Source of the DNA: Streptomyces sp. JJ38
GTDB lineage: Bacteria; Actinomycetota; Actinomycetes; Streptomycetales; Streptomycetaceae
DNA: 64,000 nucleotides
NCBI RefSeq assembly: GCF_019303475.1
Contig: NZ_JABLSI010000001.1
Location: 52,241-116,240, forward strand
Direction of reading: 5' to 3'
How positions within the stretch are numbered: position 1 is the first letter of the stretch; every line of letters begins with the position of its first letter. The notes under the pieces are model-generated. The model did no database searches and was not told the DNA's origin. It saw nothing but the letters and a program-made list of their open reading frames with translations. The position numbers and the translations under genes are program-made. Shown in pieces: positions 1 through 9,733 of the stretch.

Positions 1-2
1 GC

Positions 3-983
3 GGGATGCTCGCCGACATCGCCGCCCTCGACCCCGAGGCGCGCGAGGACTTCGTGCCCGGAGCCTGGGACCAGTACAAGCTCCCCGACACGGGCGACGC
101 GGTCTACGCCTACCCGTGGTATGTCACTCCGGAGATCCTCACCTACAACGAGGAGCTCTTCGAGAAGGCCGGGCTGGACCCGGAGAAGCCGCCGACGTCC
201 GTCGAGCAGCTCTTCGACTACGCGGAGCGGATAGCCGAGCGCTCCGACGGCGCGTTCTCGGCCTTCATGGCCGACCCGAAGGGCCGACTGCCCGGGGACT
301 GGCAGAAGATGGGCATCCCGATCCTCGACGAGGCGGGCGAGGAGTTCACCTTCGGCACCGACGAGGCCGTTCGGTGGGTTGAGCGGATGACAGAGCTCTA
401 CGACCAGGGCGCCATGCCCAGGGAGTCGCTCACCGGAGCCGCCGACATCAACCAGCTCTACGGCGCCGGGAAGATCGTCTTCGGCCCCGGCTCGCCCGGG
501 TTCGTCAAGGACATCAAGCAGAACGCGCCCGAGGTCTACGACGCGACCCGGGTCGCCGACGCCATCACCGGCGAGCTGGGTCACATCGGTATCTACACCC
601 AGGCCGTCGCCGTCCGGAAGGACACCCGGCACGTCGACGCGGCCGTGGAGTTCGCCAAGTGGGTGACCAACGGCCCCAACCAGGTGGAGTTCTCCCAGCA
701 CGCCACCATCTACCCCTCCAACGCCGACGGCCTGGACGACCCGAGATTCTCCGACCGGGGCGACGGCCGGGACGCCGAGACCGTGGCCCGTGCCGTGGGC
801 GCCGACCTGCTGCGGGAGGCGCAGCTCGACGCCAACACGCCCGTGCAGTGGACCAACCAGGTCGGTGACGCGGTGGTGCGGGAGATGCAGAAGGCGATCA
901 AGGGGGAGATCTCACCCCGGGAGGCGGTGGACAACGCCCTGGCCGCCGCGAACGACATCCTCGATCGCCAGCGGAAGCAGTGA
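3..983 (+). CDS. ABC transporter sugar-binding protein (5' end outside window)
   Basis: C-terminal part of a family 1 extracellular solute-binding protein, the capture component of a CUT1-type carbohydrate ABC importer. The reading frame is open to the window edge, so the signal peptide and N-lobe start lie upstream and the first ATG (6) is probably internal. Visible hallmarks are the hinge-region stretch YAYPWYVTPEILTYNEELFE, typical of maltose-type binding proteins, and the later VEFAKWVTNGPNQVEFSQ segment. The stop overlaps the next permease start by 4 nt (GTGA), so binding protein and permeases are translationally coupled. The downstream GH85, GH38 and GH5-type genes suggest that an N-glycan-derived oligosaccharide is the ligand; that is inference. 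Confidence 0.9.
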   Translation, partial: GMLADIAALDPEAREDFVPGAWDQYKLPDTGDAVYAYPWYVTPEILTYNEELFEKAGLDPEKPPTSVEQLFDYAERIAERSDGAFSAFMADPKGRLPGDWQKMGIPILDEAGEEFTFGTDEAVRWVERMTELYDQGAMPRESLTGAADINQLYGAGKIVFGPGSPGFVKDIKQNAPEVYDATRVADAITGELGHIGIYTQAVAVRKDTRHVDAAVEFAKWVTNGPNQVEFSQHATIYPSNADGLDDPRFSDRGDGRDAETVARAVGADLLREAQLDANTPVQWTNQVGDAVVREMQKAIKGEISPREAVDNALAAANDILDRQRKQ

Positions 984-2005
984 CGCGCCCGATGACCGAC
1001 GCCACCGGTGAGGTGGTCCGCCCGGCACCGACCGGGCGGACCACCGGGTTCGGAGCCGCCCCCGGCCCGGCCCGTCCCGGCCGACGCGCGCGGCGGCGGC
1101 GACGGAAGGCGATGGAGACGGAGTCGGGGCTGGTGCACCGCCGTTGGTGGGCGCCCTACCTGTTTCTGCTGCCGGGCCTGACGATGGTGGTCCTCTTCAG
1201 CTTCTGGCCCTTCCTCAACACCGTCGTCCTGTCCTTCACCGACGCGCAGATCCTGCGCGGCGGCGGGTTCGTCGGCTTCGACAACTACACCCGCGCCTTC
1301 GACGACCCGGACTTCTGGAGCGCGCTCACGAACTCGGTGCTCTACACCGCGGTCGTCGTCCCCGCCCTGGTGTTCCTGCCGCTGGCGCTGGCCGTGCTCG
1401 TGCAGAAGAGGGTCCCGGGCATCGGGTTCTTCCGCTCAGCCTTCTACACCCCCGTGATCGCCTCGGCCGTGGTGGTGGGCCTGATCTGGCAGTGGTTCCT
1501 GCGCAGCGACGGCCTGGTCAACACCGTCTTCGTGAAGCTGCGTGTCGTCTCCGAGCCCGTACCCTTCCTCACCGACAGCACGATGCTGCTGGTCTCGGCC
1601 ATGCTGGTCACCATCTGGAAGGGCCTGGGCTACTACATGATCTTCTACCTGGCGGCCCTGGGGAACGTGCCCAAGCAGCTCTACGAGGCGGCCGAACTGG
1701 ACGGCGCGGGCGCGGTGCGGCGCTTCATCAGCATCACCGTCCCCTCGGTCAAACCGATGCTGCTCCTGGTGGGAACCCTCTCCGCGATCTCCGCGCTCCG
1801 GGTGTTCACCGAGATCTACATCCTCGGCGGTGAGAGCGGCGGCCCGGGCGGGGGCGCCCGCACTCTGCCGTTCATGATCCGCAAGGTGGGGCTCGGTTTC
1901 TCCGGGGAGACCGGGTACGCCTCCGCCGTCTCGATCCTCCTCTTCCTCCTCACCCTGGTCTTCAGCCTGCTCGGGCACCGCCTGTCGAAGGGAGACGAGC
2001 GATGA
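980..2005 (+). CDS. Sugar ABC transporter permease (MalF/LacF-type)
   Basis: Inner-membrane permease of a CUT1 carbohydrate importer, 341 aa. A basic, disordered N-terminus (RRARRRRRK near residue 40) is followed by a first transmembrane segment (YLFLLPGLTMVVLFSFWPF) and about five more helices. The EAA loop that docks the ATPase is visible as EAAELDGAGAVRRF, around residue 235. The GTG start overlaps the stop of the binding-protein gene, and the stop overlaps the next permease start (ATGA). No ATP-binding subunit is encoded nearby, as usual in Streptomyces, where the shared ATPase MsiK serves many such importers (established for the genus, not seen here). Confidence 0.93.
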   Translation: MTRPMTDATGEVVRPAPTGRTTGFGAAPGPARPGRRARRRRRKAMETESGLVHRRWWAPYLFLLPGLTMVVLFSFWPFLNTVVLSFTDAQILRGGGFVGFDNYTRAFDDPDFWSALTNSVLYTAVVVPALVFLPLALAVLVQKRVPGIGFFRSAFYTPVIASAVVVGLIWQWFLRSDGLVNTVFVKLRVVSEPVPFLTDSTMLLVSAMLVTIWKGLGYYMIFYLAALGNVPKQLYEAAELDGAGAVRRFISITVPSVKPMLLLVGTLSAISALRVFTEIYILGGESGGPGGGARTLPFMIRKVGLGFSGETGYASAVSILLFLLTLVFSLLGHRLSKGDER

Positions 2006-2916
2006 GCGCCCTGGCCCCGAGCCGCTCGGCCACCACCGGCGGCGACCGTGACCGTGACCACGATCTCCGACGCGGGCGCGGGCGCGGGCGCGGACGCGGG
2101 CGCAGGCGGGCCGGGCTCGCCGGCCGGTATCTGACGCTGTGCCTGATGCTGGTCGTGATGCTCGGCCCGATCGTGTGGCAGTTCCTGACCTCCATCAAGG
2201 GCCGGGGCGAGAACGTCTACGACGGTTTCCTGCCGGGCGCGCCCACCCTGGACAACTACGCGGAGGTGGCCGACTCCTTCCCGCTCTTCCAGTACGTCGG
2301 CAACACGCTGGTCGTGGCCGCGCTCGCCGTCACCTCCAACCTCGTGTTCGCCTCCATGGGCGGCTACGCGCTCTCGCGAGCGGGCTGGCGGGGCCGGAAG
2401 GCCGTCTTCACGGTCCTGGTGGCGACCCTGATGTTCCCCTTCGAATCCGTGATGATCTCGATGTTCCTCACCGTGCGCTCCATGGGACTGGTGGACACGC
2501 TCGTCGGCGTCTGGCTGCCCGGTGCCGTCTCCGTGCTCAACCTGCTGCTCATGCGCGCGGCGTTCCTGGCCGTGCCCACCGAGCTGGAGGAGGCCGCGGT
2601 GCTGGACGGGGCGAACGAGTGGCAGCGCTTCACCCGGGTCTTCCTGCCCTCCGCCAAGGGCGCGCTCGCCGTCGTGTGCATCACGAGCTTCATGGGCGCC
2701 TGGGACGACTTCCTGTGGCCCCTGATCGTCCTGTCCAGCAGCGAGAACTACACGCTGCAACTCGGCCTCGCCACCCTGGCGGGTGCGACCACCGTCAGCG
2801 ACCAGCGGGTGATCGCCGCCGGCTCCATCGCGGCCCTGCTCCCGATGATGGTCCTCTTCTTCTCGCTCCAGCGGTTCTTCTTCAAGGGCGTCGGCGAGGG
2901 CGCCATCAAGACCTGA
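2002..2916 (+). CDS. Sugar ABC transporter permease (MalG-type)
   Basis: Second permease of the carbohydrate importer, 304 aa, with about six membrane segments. The EAA loop reads EEAAVLDGANEWQRF, followed by the usual VFLPSAKGALAVVCI helix. It starts inside the stop of the upstream permease (ATGA), so the two should be made in equal amounts. The N-terminal 35 residues are odd: a simple Arg/Gly run encoded by a GC-rich hexanucleotide repeat around 2068-2110, preceded by an Asp/Arg run. This cytoplasmic tail is probably disordered and length-variable. The substrate is inferred from neighbouring glycosidases only. Confidence 0.93.
   Translation: MSALAPSRSATTGGDRDRDHDLRRGRGRGRGRGRRRAGLAGRYLTLCLMLVVMLGPIVWQFLTSIKGRGENVYDGFLPGAPTLDNYAEVADSFPLFQYVGNTLVVAALAVTSNLVFASMGGYALSRAGWRGRKAVFTVLVATLMFPFESVMISMFLTVRSMGLVDTLVGVWLPGAVSVLNLLLMRAAFLAVPTELEEAAVLDGANEWQRFTRVFLPSAKGALAVVCITSFMGAWDDFLWPLIVLSSSENYTLQLGLATLAGATTVSDQRVIAAGSIAALLPMMVLFFSLQRFFFKGVGEGAIKT
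2068..2110 (+). repeat. Short GCGGGC tandem repeat in permease N-terminus
   Basis: Near-perfect hexanucleotide repeat (gcgggc/gcggac units) encoding an alternating Arg-Gly tail in the MalG-type permease. It is a candidate site for slippage in units of two codons, which would keep the frame. Confidence 0.6.
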
Positions 2917-3013
2917 GCCCGTCCTCCGCCCCATCCTCACGACCCAACGTCCCGCTGGACGGCATCGGCCCCGGTGCCGTCCGCCCCCCATCCGAACGGG
3001 GAGCCAGACCACG

Positions 3014-4276
3014 ATGACCCCACCCGTGCCGCCCCGCGTGCGACTCGGCGTCAACTACACGCCCAGCCAGGGCTGGTTCCACCACTGGCTGGACTTCGAC
3101 CTCGACACCGTCCGCCGGGACCTCGACTCCATCGCCGGACTCGGCCTCGACCACGTGCGCGCCTTCGCGCTCTGGCCGCTGTTCCAGCCCAACCGCTCGC
3201 TCGTGCGCCCCCGCGCCGTCGAACAGCTGGTGCGGCTCGTGGACGCCGCCGCCGAGCGTGGGCTCGACGTCGCCGTGGACGCCCTCCAGGGACACCTGTC
3301 CAGCTTCGACTTCGTGCCCGCGTGGCTGCGCACCTGGCACCGCCGCAACCTGTTCACCGACCCGGACGCGCTCGACGGCCAGGAGCGGTACGTCGAGACT
3401 CTCGCCGCCGCCCTCGTCGACCGGCCGGGCTTCCTCGGCATCACCCTCGGCAACGAGGTCAACCAGTTCTCCGACCGGCCCCACCCCGACCCCGACCCGT
3501 GCACGCACCGGGAGGCGGGACGGTGGCTGGAGCGGCTGCTCACCGCCTGTGGGCGTGCCGCGCCCGGACACCCCCACACCCACTCGGAGTACGACGCGGT
3601 GTGGTTCCGGGACGGCCACCCCTTCACCCCCGCCCACGCCTCCCGGCTCGGCGCCATGACCACCGTCCACTCCTGGGTGTTCAACGGCACCGCGCAACGC
3701 CACGGCCACGACGGCACGGCCACCCGGCACCTTGCCGAGTACCTGATCGAGCTCTCCCGGGCCTGGGCGGTCGACCCGCACCGGGCCGTATGGCTCCAGG
3801 AGGTCGGGGCGCCCGCCCCGCTGATCCCGCCCGGGCAGGCCGCCGCGTTCGCCGAGGCCACCGTCGACAACGCGCTGACCTGCTCCGGCCTGTACGGCGT
3901 CACCTGGTGGTGCTCCCACGACGTGCCCCGCTCCCTGGCCGACTTCCCGGAGCTGGAGTACACGCTCGGGCTGCTCACCACCGACCGCGAGGTGAAGCCG
4001 GCGGGCCGGGCCCTGGCCGCGGCGGCCGAACGGCTGCGGCGCGAGCCGCCCCGCCCGCACCCCCGGAGCACCGCCCTCGTCCTGGACGCCGGCGACGAGG
4101 AGACGGCGCCCCACCGCTCCGTCTGCGCCCCCGGGGGGCGGTACTTCGACGCCTGGATGCGGCTGGCCGCCCAGGGGGTGCGGGCGACCGCCGTCCTCGA
4201 TCGCCGGGCCCGGGAGCCGGGGCACCTCGCCGCCCGTGGCATCACCGAACTGGTCCACCCCGACGACGTCCACTGA
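3014..4276 (+). CDS. Glycoside hydrolase, GH5-like (probable beta-mannosidase)
   Basis: A 420-aa TIM-barrel glycosidase without a signal peptide, hence cytoplasmic. The N-terminus reads RLGVNYTPSQGWFHHW. The acid/base glutamate is in LGNEVNQF (Glu148, end of strand 4) and the nucleophile is in VWLQEVGAP (Glu263, strand 7), the clan GH-A arrangement. Gene content resembles bifidobacterial N-glycan loci, in which a GH5 subfamily 18 beta-mannosidase cleaves Man-beta-1,4-GlcNAc. That subfamily is my best guess, but it rests on context and recall, not alignment. It lies 97 bp after the permeases and probably belongs to the same operon. Another GH5 subfamily remains possible. Confidence 0.8.
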   Translation: MTPPVPPRVRLGVNYTPSQGWFHHWLDFDLDTVRRDLDSIAGLGLDHVRAFALWPLFQPNRSLVRPRAVEQLVRLVDAAAERGLDVAVDALQGHLSSFDFVPAWLRTWHRRNLFTDPDALDGQERYVETLAAALVDRPGFLGITLGNEVNQFSDRPHPDPDPCTHREAGRWLERLLTACGRAAPGHPHTHSEYDAVWFRDGHPFTPAHASRLGAMTTVHSWVFNGTAQRHGHDGTATRHLAEYLIELSRAWAVDPHRAVWLQEVGAPAPLIPPGQAAAFAEATVDNALTCSGLYGVTWWCSHDVPRSLADFPELEYTLGLLTTDREVKPAGRALAAAAERLRREPPRPHPRSTALVLDAGDEETAPHRSVCAPGGRYFDAWMRLAAQGVRATAVLDRRAREPGHLAARGITELVHPDDVH

Positions 4277-4328
4277 GCCCCACACCCCGCCCCCGCACAA
4301 CCCCGCCCGCGCACGCCCCGCCCACGCG

Positions 4329-4380
4329 AACCGCCAGCCCCGTACCGCCAGCCCCGAACCGCCAGCCCCGAACCGTCGGC
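4329..4380 (+). repeat. 14-bp tandem repeat, three full copies plus part
   Basis: Units of accgccagccccg plus one variable base at 4329-4342, 4343-4356 and 4357-4370, then a degenerate fourth copy. They lie in the 142-bp gap between the GH5-like and GH85 genes. No coding function is seen. Confidence 0.6.
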
Positions 4381-4418
4381 GCCCTGTCGTCCCGGGCGCC
4401 GGGAGAAACGGAGTGAGC

Positions 4419-6581
4419 ATGTCCGAGGTCCAACGCCGTGCCTCAGCGCCGTCCGGGCCGGGCCGCCGCAGCCTGCTGACCGCCGCCGCGACCGCAGCCG
4501 GTGCCGCCGCCCTGCCGCTGGCCGGCGCCGGTTCCGCCCGCGCGGCCCTGACGCCCGCCACCACCCGGGCGGCCGTCTCCGCCCCGGTCGCCGAGGCCAC
4601 CCTCCAGCCCTACGCGTCCTACTGGTTCCCCGAGAGCTTCCCCGAGGGCCGCGAGCCCGACCCGGGCGCCGTCTGGCGCAGCCTCAAGGACTGGCGTCCG
4701 CAGGACGACCCCGACCTCCCCTACAACACCGCCACTGTGCCGCTCGCCGAGCGCTTCACGCCCACCCCGCCCAACGGCACCGCGCGCGCGGGCCAGGGCG
4801 GGGTCAGCGCGCTGGTCTCCTTCGCGGGGACGGCCCGCAACCCCGCACAGGGCTCCCCGACGGCCGACTACTACGCCCTCACCCAGTGGGCCTACCTCGA
4901 CGAACTCGTCTTCTGGGGAGGCTCCTCGGGCGAGGGCATCATCCTCGCGCCGAACGCGCCCGTCGTCGACGCCGCGCACCGGCACGGCGTCCCCGTCCTC
5001 GGCAACGTCTTCCTGCCGCCCGTGGCCTACGGCGGCGACCTGACCTGGACGCGCGAACTCGTCCAGCGCGACGCCCTCGGACGGTTCCCGATCGCCGACA
5101 AGCTGATCCAGGTGGCCCGCACCTACGGGTTCGACGGCTGGTTCCTCAACGGCGAGACGAGCGGCGGCGACCCGGAGCTCGGGCAGCGCTTCGCCGACTT
5201 CGTGGCCGCGCTCCGCCGAGGCGCCCCCGACCTGCGCATCACCTGGTACGACGCGTTCACCATCGACGGTGACGTGGCCTGGCAGGGTGCCCTCAACGAC
5301 CGCAACGCCGCCTTCTTCCACCGCGACGGCGTCCGGCAGGCCGACACCGTCTTCCTCGACTTCCGATGGCAGGCCGACAGCCGGCGGCTCGCCTCCTCCG
5401 CCGCCCACGCCCGCCGCCTCGGCCGCTCCGGGCACGAGCTGTGGGCGGGGCTCAACGTCGAGCCCGGCGGCTGGCACACCCGCGTCGACTGGGACGCCCT
5501 CATGCCCGACGGCGAGGACCACGTCGTCTCCTACGGCCTCTACCGCCCCGAGTGGACGCTGCACTCGCTGCCCCACGCGACGCGTACCCCGGCCGAGTTC
5601 CACGAGCGCGACGACCGGTTCTGGAGCGGTGCGGACACCGACCCCGCCGCACCCGAGGGACCGGGGGACTGGCGCCCGGCCGCCCGGCACGTCGCCGACC
5701 GCTCCACCGTCACCGCCCTGCCGTTCGCCACCGCCTTCAACACCGGCCACGGAACGGCCTGGTACGCCGCGGGACGACGCACGGGCGACCGGGAGTGGAA
5801 CCACCTCGGCCTCCAGGACGTCCTGCCAGCCCGGCGCTGGCCGCAGCGGACCGACGGCGAACGTGCCCACGTCGCCTTCGACTTCGCCGACGCCTGGCAC
5901 GGCGGCAGCAGCCTCCTCGTCAGCGGCGGGCTCACCTGTCCGGTCCTGCTGGAGCTGTTCCGCACCCGGCTGCCCGCCGACCCCGGCACCGTCGTCGAGC
6001 TCGCGCACCGCGCCGACGGCGGCTCGGCACCCGTCGAGGTGCACCTCGCGGTCGCGGACGCCGAGCCCCGGCGGCCGGGGCGATGGCCCGCCTACCGGAT
6101 GCTGCGGGCCGGTACCGTGTCGGACGCCGACGGCTGGACCGTCTCGGCCTTCCGCCTGAACGGGCTGCGCGGCATCCGTGCCCTCGGCGTCCGCCTCACT
6201 GCCCAGGGCTCCGGGCACGCCTCCGGGCAGGCCGACGGCGTCCGCTGGCGGCTCGGGATGCTCTCCGTACGCCACGGCACGCCCGACGTCCCCGCCGCCC
6301 CCGAACGCGCGCGCGTCACCGACCGCCGCCTCCGCGCCCCCGGCACCGCCGAGCTGCGCCTGACCTGGCGGCCGGGCCGGGGCTCCCCGGCTCGCCGCCA
6401 CGAGGTCCACCAGGTGCTGCCGGACGGCGAGCGCCGTTTCCTCGGCGCCACCGGCGGCACCGCCCTCCACCTGCCCGAGGTGCGCCGCTCCGGCGACGAG
6501 GCGCGGACCGCCCTGGAGATCCGCGCCGTCGGCACCTCGTACCTCCCGTCCCCGCCCGTCCGCGTCCTGCACGACTGGTGA
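4419..6581 (+). CDS. GH85 endo-beta-N-acetylglucosaminidase, Tat-exported
   Basis: Cleaves the chitobiose core (GlcNAc-beta-1,4-GlcNAc) of N-linked glycans, releasing the oligosaccharide outside the cell. At 720 aa it shows the GH85 N-terminus (YASYWFPESFPEGREPD), the HGVPVLGNVF strand and the catalytic N-x-E in FDGWFLNGET (Asn244 stabilising, Glu246 acid/base). A twin-arginine signal follows the start (GRRSLLTAAATAAGAAALPL) with an ARA-type cleavage site near residue 41. ATG 4419 is chosen because gggagaaacggag precedes it; GTG 4413, two codons earlier, is possible. Residues after about 430 look like beta-sandwich accessory domains. It supplies substrate to the upstream importer and downstream mannosidase. 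Confidence 0.92.
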   Translation: MSEVQRRASAPSGPGRRSLLTAAATAAGAAALPLAGAGSARAALTPATTRAAVSAPVAEATLQPYASYWFPESFPEGREPDPGAVWRSLKDWRPQDDPDLPYNTATVPLAERFTPTPPNGTARAGQGGVSALVSFAGTARNPAQGSPTADYYALTQWAYLDELVFWGGSSGEGIILAPNAPVVDAAHRHGVPVLGNVFLPPVAYGGDLTWTRELVQRDALGRFPIADKLIQVARTYGFDGWFLNGETSGGDPELGQRFADFVAALRRGAPDLRITWYDAFTIDGDVAWQGALNDRNAAFFHRDGVRQADTVFLDFRWQADSRRLASSAAHARRLGRSGHELWAGLNVEPGGWHTRVDWDALMPDGEDHVVSYGLYRPEWTLHSLPHATRTPAEFHERDDRFWSGADTDPAAPEGPGDWRPAARHVADRSTVTALPFATAFNTGHGTAWYAAGRRTGDREWNHLGLQDVLPARRWPQRTDGERAHVAFDFADAWHGGSSLLVSGGLTCPVLLELFRTRLPADPGTVVELAHRADGGSAPVEVHLAVADAEPRRPGRWPAYRMLRAGTVSDADGWTVSAFRLNGLRGIRALGVRLTAQGSGHASGQADGVRWRLGMLSVRHGTPDVPAAPERARVTDRRLRAPGTAELRLTWRPGRGSPARRHEVHQVLPDGERRFLGATGGTALHLPEVRRSGDEARTALEIRAVGTSYLPSPPVRVLHDW

Positions 6582-6618
6582 CCCCCGCGGCCACCCCTCA
6601 CCCCACCACGGAGACCTC

Positions 6619-9600
6619 ATGCACGACGACAGCAGTCTGGTCGAAGCCCGCCTCCGCCGCGTGCTCACCGAGCGCGTCAAACCCCACGTCCACACCCGCG
6701 CGGTGCCGCTGGACATCGCCGTATGGCAGGCGCCCGGCGAACCCGTCCCCGTCGCCGAGGGGCTGGCGGCACCGTACGAGCCGACCGCCGCGGGCCGGGA
6801 GTGGGGCCCGGCCTGGGGCACCACCTGGTTCAGGGTCAGCGGCCGGGTGCCGCGGGAGTGGGCCGGCCGGACCGTCGAGGCCGTCCTCGACCTCGGCTTC
6901 GACCGCATGATGCCCGGATTCCAGTGCGAGGGCCTGGTGTTCCGGCCCGACGGCGAACCGGTCAAAGCCCTCAACCCGTACAACGACTGGGTGCGGGTGG
7001 CCGAACGGGCCCGCGGCGGGGAGGAGGTGGAGTACTTCGTCGAGGCCGCCTCCAACCCCGTGCTCGTCCACCACCAGCCCACCTACGAGGGTGACCGGCT
7101 CACCGCCAGCGACCAGCCCCTGTACCGGCTCGCCCGCATGGACCTCACCGTCTTCGAGCCCGAGGTGTGGGAGCTCGTCCAGGACCTGGAGGTACTCGGC
7201 GCCCTCGTGGAGCAGCTCTCGCGGGGGGAGGCCCGGCGGCACGGCATCCTGCGCGCCGTCGAACGCTGTCTCGACGCCCTCGACCTCGCCGACGTCCCCG
7301 GTACCGCGGCCCGCGCCCGCGAGCGGCTGACCGGGGTGCTCGCCTCACCCGCGCACGCCTCGGCGCACCGCGTCAGCGCCGTCGGCCACGCCCACATCGA
7401 CTCCGCCTGGCTGTGGCCGCTGCGCGAGACCGTGCGCAAGGTCGCCCGCACCTCGTCCAACATGGTCAACCTCATGGAGGACCACGACGACCTCGTCTTC
7501 GCCATGTCGCAGGCCCAGCAGTTCGCCTGGCTCAAGGAGCACCGCCCCGAGGTCTACGCCAAGGTGTGCAAGCAGGTGGCGGCCGGGAGGTTCGTGCCGG
7601 TCGGCGGCATGTGGGTGGAGTCCGACACCAACATGGTCGGTGGCGAGGCCATGGCGCGGCAGTTCCTCTACGGCAAGAAGTTCTTCCTCGACGAGTTCGG
7701 CATCGAGACCGAGGAGGTGTGGTTGCCCGACTCCTTCGGCTACACCGCGGCCCTGCCGCAACTCGTCAAGCTCTCCGGCGCCCGCTGGTTCCTGACGCAG
7801 AAGATCTCCTGGAGTCAGATCAACAAGTTCCCGCACCACACCTTCTGGTGGGAGGGCATCGACGGCACCCGCGTGTTCACCCACTTCCCGCCCATCGACA
7901 CCTACAACTCCGACCTGGGCGGCGAGCAGCTCGCCCATGCCGCGCGCAACTACCAGGAGAAGGGGGCGGCCAGCCGCTCCCTGGCCCCCTTCGGCTGGGG
8001 CGACGGCGGTGGCGGGCCCACCCGCGAGATGCTCGCCCGCGCCCGGCGCACCCGGGACCTGGAGGGCTCACCGCGGGTCGAGGTCGAAAGGCCGGGCGCC
8101 TTCTTCGAGAAGGCGCACTCCGAGTACCCGCACGCGCCGGTGTGGCAGGGCGAGCTGTATCTGGAGCTGCACCGCGGCACCTACACCTCGCAGGCCAAGA
8201 CCAAACAGGGCAACCGGCGCAGCGAGTCCCTGCTGCGCGAGGCGGAGCTGTGGGCCGCCACCGCCGCCGTCCGGGTGCCCGGCCACCGCTATCCGCGGGC
8301 CGAGCTGGAGCGGATCTGGAAGACCGTCCTGCTGCACCAGTTCCACGACATCCTGCCCGGCTCCTCCATCGCCTGGGTGCACCGCGAGGCCCGCGAGACC
8401 TACGCCCGGGTGCGGGAGGAGCTGACGGCGATCATCGACGCCGCACAGTCCGCGCTGGCCGGTGCCGGCGACCGGCCGATGGTGTTCAACGGCGCCCCGC
8501 ACGCCCGCGGACCGCTCCCCGGCGGAGGAGCCGGCCCGGCGCCGGAGCCCACCGGGGCCCCGGTCACCGTCAGCGGCCGGGCGGACGGCGGCCACGTGCT
8601 GGACAACGGCCTGCTCAGGGTGGAGGTCGACGAGCGCGGGCTGATCGTCTCCGCCTTCGACCTCGCCTCCGGGCGCGAGGCCGTCGCCCCCGGGGCCGTG
8701 GCCGGCCTGCTCCAGCTCCACCCGGACTTCCCCAACATGTGGGACGCCTGGGACATCGACGCGTTCTACCGCAACAACGTCACCGATCTGACCGGCGTGG
8801 ACGAACTGGACCTCACCCACACCGGACCGGACCGCGCCACCGTCCGCGTGTCCCGTACCTTCGGCGACTCCTCGGTGGTGCAGACGGTCACGCTCCGGGC
8901 CGGTGCGCGGTCGGTGGACCTGGAGACCGAGGTCGACTGGCGGGAGACGGAGAAGTTCCTCAAGGCGGCCTTCCCCCTGGACGTGAAGGCCGACCGGTCC
9001 GCCGCCGAGACGCAGTTCGGGCACGTCTTCCGGGCCACCCACACCAACACCTCCTGGGAGGCCGCCAAGTTCGAGATCTGCGCGCACCGCTGGCTGCACG
9101 TCGAGGAGCCGGGCTGGGGCGCGGCCCTCGTCAACGACTCCACCTACGGACACGACGTCACCCGCGACATCCGTCCCGACGGCGGCCAGACCACCACCGT
9201 GCGGCTCTCGCTGCTGCGCGCCCCGCGCTACCCCGACCCCGAGACCGACCACGGCACCCACCGACTGCGCTACGCGCTCGTCCCCGGGGCGAGCATCGGT
9301 GACGCCGTCCGGGAGGGCCATGCGATCAACCTCCCCGAGCGCACGGTCACCGGTTCCGGCGAACCCGTCGAACCGCTGGTGTCGGTGAGCGACGAGGGGG
9401 TCGTCGTCGAGACCGTCAAACTCGCCGAGGACGGCAGCGGCGACGTCGTCGCGCGGCTCTACGAGTCCCTCGGGAGCCGGGCGGCCGTGCGGCTGCGGCC
9501 CGGCTTCCCGGTGGCCGGGACGGCGGAGACCGACCTGCTGGAACGTCCCCTCGCCGAGGGCAGCGCCCTGAGCACCGGACCAGACGGCGGCCTGCGGGTG

Positions 9601-9651
9601 ACGCTGCGGCCCTTCCAGATCGTGACGCTGAGGTTCCACGTGGCCGGCTGA
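6619..9651 (+). CDS. GH38 alpha-mannosidase
   Basis: A 1010-aa GH38 retaining alpha-mannosidase, cytoplasmic (no signal peptide). The Zn2+/substrate motif GHAHIDSAWLWPLRE contains Asp261, and the catalytic nucleophile sits in LPDSFGYTAALPQL (Asp371). The central three-helix part (HQFHDILPGSSIAWVHREA) and the long C-terminal beta-sandwich region are complete. It trims alpha-linked mannose from imported oligosaccharides. It starts 37 bp after the GH85 gene, in the same orientation and with only a weak hairpin-like element between them. With a GH85 enzyme, importer and sugar kinase alongside, high-mannose N-glycan use is the simplest reading. Confidence 0.95.
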   Translation: MHDDSSLVEARLRRVLTERVKPHVHTRAVPLDIAVWQAPGEPVPVAEGLAAPYEPTAAGREWGPAWGTTWFRVSGRVPREWAGRTVEAVLDLGFDRMMPGFQCEGLVFRPDGEPVKALNPYNDWVRVAERARGGEEVEYFVEAASNPVLVHHQPTYEGDRLTASDQPLYRLARMDLTVFEPEVWELVQDLEVLGALVEQLSRGEARRHGILRAVERCLDALDLADVPGTAARARERLTGVLASPAHASAHRVSAVGHAHIDSAWLWPLRETVRKVARTSSNMVNLMEDHDDLVFAMSQAQQFAWLKEHRPEVYAKVCKQVAAGRFVPVGGMWVESDTNMVGGEAMARQFLYGKKFFLDEFGIETEEVWLPDSFGYTAALPQLVKLSGARWFLTQKISWSQINKFPHHTFWWEGIDGTRVFTHFPPIDTYNSDLGGEQLAHAARNYQEKGAASRSLAPFGWGDGGGGPTREMLARARRTRDLEGSPRVEVERPGAFFEKAHSEYPHAPVWQGELYLELHRGTYTSQAKTKQGNRRSESLLREAELWAATAAVRVPGHRYPRAELERIWKTVLLHQFHDILPGSSIAWVHREARETYARVREELTAIIDAAQSALAGAGDRPMVFNGAPHARGPLPGGGAGPAPEPTGAPVTVSGRADGGHVLDNGLLRVEVDERGLIVSAFDLASGREAVAPGAVAGLLQLHPDFPNMWDAWDIDAFYRNNVTDLTGVDELDLTHTGPDRATVRVSRTFGDSSVVQTVTLRAGARSVDLETEVDWRETEKFLKAAFPLDVKADRSAAETQFGHVFRATHTNTSWEAAKFEICAHRWLHVEEPGWGAALVNDSTYGHDVTRDIRPDGGQTTTVRLSLLRAPRYPDPETDHGTHRLRYALVPGASIGDAVREGHAINLPERTVTGSGEPVEPLVSVSDEGVVVETVKLAEDGSGDVVARLYESLGSRAAVRLRPGFPVAGTAETDLLERPLAEGSALSTGPDGGLRVTLRPFQIVTLRFHVAG

Positions 9652-9733
9652 GCCCGACGGGCCCGGGCGCGCCGGCGACGGTGCTGCCCGGGCTCTTCCG
9701 GCCCGAATCACACCGTCCGGCCGCCCGCATCCG

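Noticed and set aside
4443..7082. 879-codon open frame antisense to GH85 and GH38
   Set aside because: Overlaps two well-supported glycosidases on the other strand and carries no domain signature.
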